Of a DNA stretch of 26,178 nt, positions 21,601-26,178 are shown one piece after another. The DNA is taken from positions 1 through 26,178 of the forward strand of contig JBKPRJ010000008.1 in NCBI GenBank assembly GCA_046734455.1, read 5' to 3'. Source of the DNA: DATEOR01 sp046734455. GTDB taxonomy: Bacteria > Actinomycetota > Thermoleophilia > Gaiellales > Gaiellaceae. Below the pieces are notes generated by a model. It worked only from the letters and a program-made list of their open reading frames with translations. It ran no database searches and was not told the origin of the DNA. Position 1 is the first letter of the stretch. Each line of letters starts with the position of its first letter. Both the position numbers and the translations under genes were made by a program.

Positions 21601-22944
21601 ATGCACGACCAACTCACAGCCGCCCGCACCGCCACAGGACCCGCCCGCCCCTCGATGGGCGAGCGCGTCCGCCAGCTGCGTATCGCGCGCGGCCTGACGC
21701 AGACCGAGCTCGCCGGCGAGCGCTTCTCCAAGGAGTACGTGAGCCAGATCGAGCGCGGGAAGACGCGCCCAACGGGCGAGACCGTCGAGTGGCTCGCGAG
21801 CCGCCTCGGGGTCGACCCCTCGTTCCTCGAGACCGGAGTCTCCTCGAGCGAGCGCGAGCGCGTGGAGAGCGTCGTCGCCCGAGCCGAGGCCGCGCTCGAG
21901 TCGAACTCCTACGAGGAGGTCGTCGCCGAGATCGACAAGCTCGGCGTTGCGCTGACCACCGTCGCGGTTCCGTCGCTCGAGTTCCGTGCCCACCTCGCCG
22001 AGAGCTGGGCGCGGATGTCGATGGGCGACGTTCGCGCGGCGATCGGCCTGCTCGATCGCGCGCGGCAGCTCACGGAGTCGCCCACGTTCAGCGACGTCGA
22101 CCGGGCCGAGGTTCTCTACCGGCTGGGTGTCTGCCGCTACAAGCTTTCCTCGATCGCCACCGCGGTCGCACTGTTCAGCGAAGCGCTCGATCTCGCCGAG
22201 CGCTCGGGTCTCCCTGCCGACCGGCTGCGCTCGAACGCATTCGGCTGGCGCTCCCGCTGCTACCGGCGCCAGCGCGACTGGGAAGCCGCGCGCGAGGACG
22301 TCGAGCGCGCACTCGAGCTCGCGGAGAGCCTGAACGACCGCCGCACGGTCGCGCATCACTATTTCCAGGCGTCGCTCATCGCTGAGCGCACCGGTCACTG
22401 GGTGCTCGCCCGCTCGTACGCGGAACGCGCCAAGGCGCAGTACGAGGAGCTCGCCGACCAGGCGAACGTCGGCAAGCTCCTGAACAACCTCGGTGGACTG
22501 AATTTCCAGCTGGGGAAGCCCGACGAGGCGATCAAGCACCTGAAGGACGCCTACCGGGTTCTCCTCGAGGTCGGCGACGACACCGACGCCGGCCACGTCG
22601 TCTCGTCCCTCGCGCAGGTTCACCTGCGTACGGGCGAGCCGAAGCTCGCAGAGGAGCAGGCGCGGCATGCTCTCGATCTACTGGACGGCCGTGTCGACCA
22701 CCTCGACGAGATCGGCAACGCCCAGCTCGTCCTCGGCCGTGCCCTCCTCGAGCAGGAGCGCCTGGACGAGGCGGAGACCATGTTCAAGGACGCGGAGGCC
22801 AGCTTCGAGCAGCTGTCCTCCGTCAGCCACCGCGCGGCCGCGTGGATCGCCCAAGGCGATCTCGCCGTGCGGCGCGGCGAAGACCTCGACGCTGCGCACC
22901 TGTACCGGCGCGCTGCCGAGGCACTACAGGACTTCCGGTTCTAG
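21601..22944 (+). CDS. HTH-TPR transcriptional regulator (RRNPP-like architecture)
   Basis: A 447-residue protein with an XRE-type HTH at about residues 19-77 (LRIARGLTQTELAG, then KEYVSQIERGKTRPT) and an array of helical TPR-like repeats from about 85 to the end, for example YRLGVCRYKLSSIATAVALF, AKAQYEELADQANVGKLLNN, LGGLNFQLGKPDEAIKHL and LAQVHLRTGEPKLAEEQA. HTH plus TPR is the build of RRNPP sensors such as PlcR and NprR, which bind short exported peptides. A small ORF with a strong ribosome binding site follows after 18 nt. ATG 21601 suits the -10 box; an internal ATG at 21655 would trim a disordered N-terminus. DNA binding is family knowledge; peptide sensing is inference. Confidence 0.85.
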   Translation: MHDQLTAARTATGPARPSMGERVRQLRIARGLTQTELAGERFSKEYVSQIERGKTRPTGETVEWLASRLGVDPSFLETGVSSSERERVESVVARAEAALESNSYEEVVAEIDKLGVALTTVAVPSLEFRAHLAESWARMSMGDVRAAIGLLDRARQLTESPTFSDVDRAEVLYRLGVCRYKLSSIATAVALFSEALDLAERSGLPADRLRSNAFGWRSRCYRRQRDWEAAREDVERALELAESLNDRRTVAHHYFQASLIAERTGHWVLARSYAERAKAQYEELADQANVGKLLNNLGGLNFQLGKPDEAIKHLKDAYRVLLEVGDDTDAGHVVSSLAQVHLRTGEPKLAEEQARHALDLLDGRVDHLDEIGNAQLVLGRALLEQERLDEAETMFKDAEASFEQLSSVSHRAAAWIAQGDLAVRRGEDLDAAHLYRRAAEALQDFRF

Positions 22945-22946
22945 GG

Positions 22947-22957
22947 AAAGGAGGTGA
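22947..22957 (+). promoter_or_regulatory. Near-perfect Shine-Dalgarno sequence for the micropeptide
   Basis: AAAGGAGGTGA is complementary to the 16S 3' end over ten of eleven bases and stands 5 nt before the GTG at 22963 (8 nt from GGAGG). Few other genes here have a good Shine-Dalgarno sequence, and none matches this one. The site begins only 3 nt after the regulator's stop codon. Confidence 0.75.
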
Positions 22958-22962
22958 ATCGC

Positions 22963-23058
22963 GTGACGGCACGTCAAGTTCAGCTTCTCGTTCTTCTCGT
23001 GATGGTGGCTGCCTTCCTCGGCAAGGGCCACTGGGTCGGGTTCTTCGACGGGCATTAG
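22963..23058 (+). CDS. 31-aa hydrophobic micropeptide, candidate partner of the HTH-TPR regulator
   Basis: GTG-started ORF of 31 codons and a TAG stop. The peptide has a short N-terminus with one Arg (MTARQ), a hydrophobic core VQLLVLLVMVAAFLG (6-20) and a polar, aromatic tail KGHWVGFFDGH (21-31). V15-x-A17 would suit signal peptidase I, releasing a 14-residue peptide. Reality is supported by the exceptional ribosome binding site and the 18-nt gap after the regulator gene. It could be an exported signal propeptide as in PapR or NprX, a small membrane protein, or a leader peptide. I know no described family. A single-gene view cannot test conservation. Confidence 0.6.
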   Translation: MTARQVQLLVLLVMVAAFLGKGHWVGFFDGH

Positions 23059-23128
23059 GCGTGGAGAAGGATGCTCGAGTTCCGCGTCGAAGGTGTTGCG
23101 GCGCGCGAGCCGAGAATTCTTCTTCGAC

Positions 23129-23230
23129 ATGGAACAGCGTCCTTCTCTTCGCCCACTTGCACCGCTGATCGGAGCCCTGGCCGGGCTTTGGCTCGGCGCA
23201 GCAGGAATGATCGCGGCGCAGCTCCTCTAG
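23129..23230 (+). CDS. Possible second micropeptide, 33 aa with one membrane helix
   Basis: ATG-started ORF of 33 codons beginning MEQRPSLRPLAP and continuing as a Gly/Ala/Leu-rich hydrophobic stretch (about 13-33, with one Trp). It reads like a single membrane helix with a basic cytosolic N-terminus. No Shine-Dalgarno sequence precedes the ATG, and the frame is open upstream to a GTG at 23093, so the start is uncertain. It follows the first micropeptide by 70 nt on the same strand. It may be a second small membrane partner or a chance ORF. Confidence 0.3.
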   Translation: MEQRPSLRPLAPLIGALAGLWLGAAGMIAAQLL

Positions 23231-23264
23231 AGCGGGAATACGCCGGGCCCGGGGTTAGCGTCGG

Positions 23265-23645
23265 CTAGGCGTCTACCTGCAGTGCGGCCTTCATCAGCTC
23301 CCGCAGGCTGACGACGCCCACTGTCCTGCCGGCCGTGACGACGGGCAGGTGCCTGAACCCGTTGTCGAGCATCGTTCGGATCGCCTCGTCGGCCGAGTCG
23401 CTCTCCGTGGCGGTGATCGGATCGGCAGTCATCCACTCGCGCACGCGCGCCTCGCTCGTGTGCACGCGGCCCGCGACGGCCTTCAGCAGGTCGCGCTCGG
23501 TGAGGATCCCGATCAAACGGCCGGAGTCGAGCACGACGGCGGACCCGACCCCTTGCTCGGCCATCCGCTCGGCAGCCTCCCCCAGCGTGTCCTCGGGGGC
23601 GACTGCGACGATCTCACCGGTCATCACATCCCCGATGCTCCCCAT
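23265..23645 (-). CDS. CBS-domain pair protein
   Basis: A 126-residue protein made of two CBS motifs (about 4-58 and 68-124), the usual Bateman module that binds adenosine nucleotides. VGSAVVLDSGRLIGILTERD and FRHLPVVTAGRTVGVVS are typical strand-helix segments. No effector domain is attached, so it acts as a stand-alone sensor or partner. The ATG at 23645 lies 7 nt after TATCCT on the minus strand, again without a ribosome binding site. The partner is unknown. Confidence 0.85.
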   Translation of the reverse strand: MGSIGDVMTGEIVAVAPEDTLGEAAERMAEQGVGSAVVLDSGRLIGILTERDLLKAVAGRVHTSEARVREWMTADPITATESDSADEAIRTMLDNGFRHLPVVTAGRTVGVVSLRELMKAALQVDA

Positions 23646-23652
23646 TTCGACG

Positions 23653-23658
23653 AGGATA
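23653..23658 (-). promoter_or_regulatory. -10 box TATCCT for the CBS protein gene
   Basis: Read on the minus strand TATCCT is followed by 7 nt and the ATG at 23645. It lies 21 bp from the plus-strand -10 box of the sulfurtransferase gene, forming a divergent pair. Confidence 0.5.
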
Positions 23659-23679
23659 GCCGAGCCCGCGGCAGGCTGT

Positions 23680-23685
23680 TAGGAT
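23680..23685 (+). promoter_or_regulatory. -10 box TAGGAT for the sulfurtransferase gene
   Basis: TAGGAT places transcription start near 23692, inside the inverted repeat described next, and leaves a leader with the GGGAGGT ribosome binding site at 23708-23714. Confidence 0.45.
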
Positions 23686-23706
23686 CGCTTCAACTATTGA
23701 AGTGAT
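23684..23706. promoter_or_regulatory. 23-bp inverted repeat, candidate operator of the sulfurtransferase gene
   Basis: The core CTTCAA-CTA-TTGAAG (23688-23702) is perfect. One mismatched pair (G87/T103) then separates it from a further three matched bases per side (ATC at 23684-23686, GAT at 23704-23706). The repeat overlaps the -10 box and the likely start of transcription, the typical place for a dimeric repressor. Its AT-rich core stands out in this GC-rich sequence. It could also form an RNA hairpin just ahead of the ribosome binding site. Confidence 0.55.
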
Positions 23707-23718
23707 CGGGAGGTAGCA

Positions 23719-24570
23719 ATGGCAGAAAACGGATACGCGAAGCCCGTCCTCGTGACGAGCGACTGGGTCGCGGAGCACGGAGGTGACTCGGGCGTCGTCG
23801 TCGCCGAGGTCGACGAGAACCCCGACCTCTACGACGAGGGCCACATCCCCGGCGCCGTCAAGCTGCACTGGCGCGACGACCTGCAGGATCCGGTCGAGCG
23901 CGACGTCGTCGACCGCGAGACCTTCGAGAAGCTGCTCGGCAGCCTCGGCATTGGCAACGACACTACCGTCGTCCTCTACGGGGACAAGAACAACTGGTTC
24001 GCCGCCTACGCCTACTGGTACCTGAAGGTCTACGGGCACAAGGACGTCCGCATCCTCGACGGCGGGCGGCAGAAGTGGATCGACGAGGAGCGCGAGCTCA
24101 CGACCGATGTGCCCTCTCCTGCTGCGCAGAGCTACTCCGCACAGGATCGGGACGAGTCGATCCGTGCGTACCGCGACCAGGTGCGCGACTGGCTCGGCGC
24201 AGCCGATCGCGGGCTCGTCGACGTTCGCTCCCCCGGCGAGTTCGCCGGCGAGCTGATCGCTCCGCCCGGCTACGAGCAGGAGGGCGCGCAGCGTGCGGGT
24301 CACATCCCCTCGGCCGTGTCGATTCCGTGGGCGAGCGCGGTTCGCGATGACGGCACGTTCAAGTCCGCGGACGAGCTCCGCGAGCTCTACGGCGGCAAGG
24401 GGATCACCTCCGACAAGGAAGTGACCGCGTACTGCCGCATCGGCGAGCGCAGCGCGCACACGTGGTTCGTCCTCAGCGAGCTGCTCGGCTTCGAGCGGGT
24501 GCGAAACTACGACGGCTCGTGGACGGAATGGGGGAACCTGGTCGACGTGCCCATCGAGAAGGGCTCGTAG
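23719..24570 (+). CDS. Thiosulfate sulfurtransferase (rhodanese), CysA/SseA type
   Basis: A 283-residue protein of two rhodanese domains. The first (about 10-130) is inactive and contains VAEVDENPDLYDEGHIPGAV and YGDKNNWFAAYAYWYLKVYG, which is strongly reminiscent of mycobacterial CysA sulfurtransferases. The second (about 155-280) carries the catalytic Cys239 in AYCRIGERSAHTW. It moves sulfane sulfur from thiosulfate or a persulfide to cyanide or thiols. The ATG has a good ribosome binding site (GGGAGGT, 4 nt upstream). The promoter carries a long inverted repeat, suggesting control by sulfur or redox state. Its end overlaps the proline racemase-family gene. Confidence 0.88.
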   Translation: MAENGYAKPVLVTSDWVAEHGGDSGVVVAEVDENPDLYDEGHIPGAVKLHWRDDLQDPVERDVVDRETFEKLLGSLGIGNDTTVVLYGDKNNWFAAYAYWYLKVYGHKDVRILDGGRQKWIDEERELTTDVPSPAAQSYSAQDRDESIRAYRDQVRDWLGAADRGLVDVRSPGEFAGELIAPPGYEQEGAQRAGHIPSAVSIPWASAVRDDGTFKSADELRELYGGKGITSDKEVTAYCRIGERSAHTWFVLSELLGFERVRNYDGSWTEWGNLVDVPIEKGS

Positions 24571-25550
24571 CCGATCTCGTAGTTCAGACGACGGATTACC
24601 ACACCGCCGGCGAGCCGTTTCGCATTGTCACCGGCGGTGTGGAGCCTCTTCAGGGCGCCACGATCCTCGACAAGCGCCGCTTCGCGCTCGAGCGGCTCGA
24701 CGACGTGCGCAAGCTGCTCGTCCAGGAGCCGCGCGGGCACGCCGACATGTATGGGTGCTTCGTCACGGAGCCGAACGACGGGGATGCAGACCTCGGCGTC
24801 GTCTTCTACCACAACGCGGGCTACTCGACGGCCTGCGGCCATGGGACGATCGCGCTGGTCACCTGGGCGCTGGAGACCGGTCGGCTCGAGGCGGCGGAGC
24901 CGGAGACGCGCGTCGTCGTGGACGTCCCGTCGGGGCGGCTGCGGACCGTCGCATCCGTGCGTGACGGCCGCGTCGAGCGGGTGCGCTTCACGAACGTCCC
25001 GTCCTACGTCGAGGCCCTCGGGCTCGCTGCGGCCGGCCTCACCGTCGACGTCGCCTTCGGCGGCGCCTTCTACGCCTCGGTGGAGTCGCCGCTTCCGGTG
25101 CGGAAGGAAAGCCTGCCGCGCTTGATCGAGCTCGGGCGCGAGGTCAAGCGCGAGCTCGAGGCAAGGACGGAGTACGTCCACCCGCTCGAGCCCGAGCTCC
25201 GCGATATCTACGGCGTCGTCTTCTTCGAGCTCGTCGAGGACGGGCCGCCGCTCAGGCAGCGCAACGTCACGGTCTTCGCGGACGGCGAGGTCGACCGCTC
25301 GCCTTGCGGCAGCGGGACGTCCGCCAGGCTCGCGCTTCTCGACGCGAGCGGAGAGCTCCCGCGCGGCGAGGAACTGGCCCACGAGAGCATCGTCGGAACC
25401 GTTTTCTCGGCGCGCGTGGTCGGCGAAGCCGAGGTGGCGGGCCGGCCCGCGGTCGTCACGGAAGTGGAGGGCAGCGCGCACCGAACCGGCGAGCACGAAT
25501 TCGTGCTCGCCGCGAACGACGAGCTCGGCACCGGTTTCCTGCTCCGCTGA
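24528..25550 (+). CDS. Proline racemase / 4-hydroxyproline 2-epimerase family protein
   Basis: A PLP-independent amino acid racemase of about 330-340 residues. The opening TTDYHTAGEPFRIVTGG is the family signature. Both catalytic cysteines are present: Cys103 in STACGHGTIA and Cys260 in RSPCGSGTSARL, so it should racemise or epimerise rather than act as a trans-3-hydroxyproline dehydratase, which lacks the second Cys. The start is a problem: related proteins begin 8-12 residues before DYHTAG, but no ATG, GTG or TTG lies there in frame. ATG 24528 is the nearest and overlaps the sulfurtransferase gene by 43 nt; GTG 24462 is further. A non-standard start around 24567 (GTA) is conceivable. No proline catabolism genes are nearby. 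Confidence 0.82.
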   Translation: MGEPGRRAHREGLVADLVVQTTDYHTAGEPFRIVTGGVEPLQGATILDKRRFALERLDDVRKLLVQEPRGHADMYGCFVTEPNDGDADLGVVFYHNAGYSTACGHGTIALVTWALETGRLEAAEPETRVVVDVPSGRLRTVASVRDGRVERVRFTNVPSYVEALGLAAAGLTVDVAFGGAFYASVESPLPVRKESLPRLIELGREVKRELEARTEYVHPLEPELRDIYGVVFFELVEDGPPLRQRNVTVFADGEVDRSPCGSGTSARLALLDASGELPRGEELAHESIVGTVFSARVVGEAEVAGRPAVVTEVEGSAHRTGEHEFVLAANDELGTGFLLR

Positions 25551-25562
25551 CTTATCCACACC

Positions 25563-25575
25563 GGGGTCAGACCCC
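25563..25575. repeat. 13-bp palindrome GGGGTC-A-GACCCC beside the transposase
   Basis: Perfect 6-bp arms around a single A lie 20 bp beyond the 3' end of the REP-associated transposase gene, between it and the proline racemase-family stop. RAYT enzymes act on short palindromes that are scattered singly in the genome, so this is the likely substrate hairpin or its flank. The same motif is, to my recollection, common in genomes of this type; its copy number cannot be seen in this window. Confidence 0.55.
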
Positions 25576-25595
25576 ACTGTCCCCCACGGCCACGT

Positions 25596-26138
25596 CTATT
25601 CGTCTTCGATGAACCGCCGCATCGCGTCCCGAGCGCTGGACTCGTCGGTTCCGAAGAATGAGAGGAGCTTGCTTGACGGCGCGAAGCCCGGGGCGTTCTC
25701 CGTGATGACGCAGGGATAGCTACTCCATTGCCAGAGGGCAGGGCTGTCGCAGAGCCCGGCGCGCGAGGGATTCGTGGCCAAGTAGCGCGTCAGCTCGAGG
25801 AGATGCCAGTCGCTCTCGACGAGGATCGCCTTGAACCGTCCTTGGAAGACATGGCCCACGAAGCCATGGAGCCGGTTGAACCATTGAGCGTACGTGCCAT
25901 TTAGCTCTCTCATGCCCGGCGAAAGATCTGCGGCACGCGTTTCGAGGAGCAGGTGGTAGTGGTTCGGCATGAGGCAGTAGGAGTGAAGAGTCCACTGTCT
26001 CTCAACGACCACCCGCCGGACGATCTCGAGGAAGAGTCGGCAGTCGGGGTCCCCGAGGAAGATGGGCTGCCGACGATTCCCACGGGCGATGACGTGATAG
26101 ATCGCCTCGGGAGTGAATGAGCGCTTCGGTCTCGGCAT
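25596..26138 (-). mobile_element. REP-associated tyrosine transposase (RAYT, Y1/HUH family)
   Basis: A 180-residue IS200-like HUH transposase domain protein. The N-terminal YHVIARGNRRQPIF is typical of RAYTs, the HUH metal site is HYH at residues 60-62 in LMPNHYHLLLE, and the nucleophile candidate is Tyr83 in NGTYAQWFN, followed by GHVFQGRFKAILVE and RYLATNPSRAGL. Such enzymes cut single-stranded palindromes and are usually domesticated single-copy genes that move REP sequences. The ATG at 26138 lies 7 nt after a TAGCCT box and gives the common N-terminus MPRPKR; an upstream ATG at 26171 would add 11 residues. The reading frame is intact. Confidence 0.88.
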
Positions 26139-26145
26139 CAGTTCG

Positions 26146-26151
26146 AGGCTA
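26146..26151 (-). promoter_or_regulatory. -10 box TAGCCT for the RAYT gene
   Basis: Read on the minus strand TAGCCT is followed by 7 nt and the ATG at 26138. This favours the shorter protein over the reading from 26171, in which the box would lie inside the coding region. Confidence 0.4.
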
Positions 26152-26178
26152 CGCCGCCGGCGATACGGCATCTCCGCG

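Noticed and set aside
23071..23268. Plus-strand 65-aa open frame starting with ATG after the micropeptide
   Set aside because: The purine-rich stretch before it is only about 1-3 nt from the ATG, the C-terminal part is Arg-rich without pattern, and it overlaps the better-looking 33-codon frame and the end of the CBS gene.

Overview
The window is 26 kb of very GC-rich, densely packed chromosome from an actinobacterium. I infer a member of the Thermoleophilia/Gaiellales type, probably from an uncultured lineage. The reasons are frequent GTG starts, genes joined by 4-nt ATGA/GTGA overlaps, an ECF sigma factor with a zinc anti-sigma of the SigR/RsrA kind, a mycobacterial CysA-like sulfurtransferase, and many starts placed 6-9 nt after a TAnnnT -10 box, which implies leaderless mRNAs. 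The taxonomy is inference; there is no rRNA marker.

Layout. 1-185: end of an upstream transcript that is rich in hairpins and closes with a strong intrinsic terminator. 208-2329 (+): a GCS2-type carboxylate-amine ligase, a small HMA metal-binding protein, then an ECF sigma factor and its anti-sigma, preceded by a sequence that matches the SigR promoter consensus. 2326-5207 (-): amidohydrolase, MocA-like nucleotidyltransferase, a membrane-anchored protein of unknown role and a HTH-TM-LytR_C protein. 5245-6348 (+): M24 peptidase. 6345-8038 (-): thioesterase and M16 protease. 8066-8932 (+): SIS-domain protein. 8933-13203 (-): a tightly coupled five-gene operon: methylmalonate-semialdehyde dehydrogenase, OsmC, NAD-dependent epimerase, class V aminotransferase and a 94-aa unknown. 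13240-13749 (+): MUG-type DNA glycosylase. 13750-14161 has no intact gene but holds a frameshifted scrap of an S55 (SpoIVB-like) peptidase. 14162-19229 (-): acetyl-CoA-synthetase-like enzyme, second class V aminotransferase, small holin-like membrane protein, glutamine-dependent NAD synthetase. 19300-21332 (+): DHA2 drug exporter with its TetR regulator. 21333-21600: large palindromic repeat-like element. 21601-23230 (+): HTH-TPR regulator followed by one or two hydrophobic micropeptide genes. 23265-23645 (-): CBS-pair protein. 23719-25550 (+): sulfurtransferase and proline racemase-family enzyme. 25563-26138 (-): REP-associated tyrosine transposase with a palindrome just beyond its 3' end.

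The most interesting locus is 21601-23058. An N-terminal HTH plus TPR array is the architecture of the RRNPP peptide-sensing regulators of Firmicutes. Here it is followed after 18 nt by a 31-codon ORF with an almost perfect Shine-Dalgarno sequence, in a window where many genes seem to lack one. The encoded peptide has a short hydrophobic core and a polar/aromatic tail. This could be a regulator-peptide pair not described for this group, but that is inference from architecture and layout only.

No tRNA, rRNA, CRISPR array or phage module was recognised.
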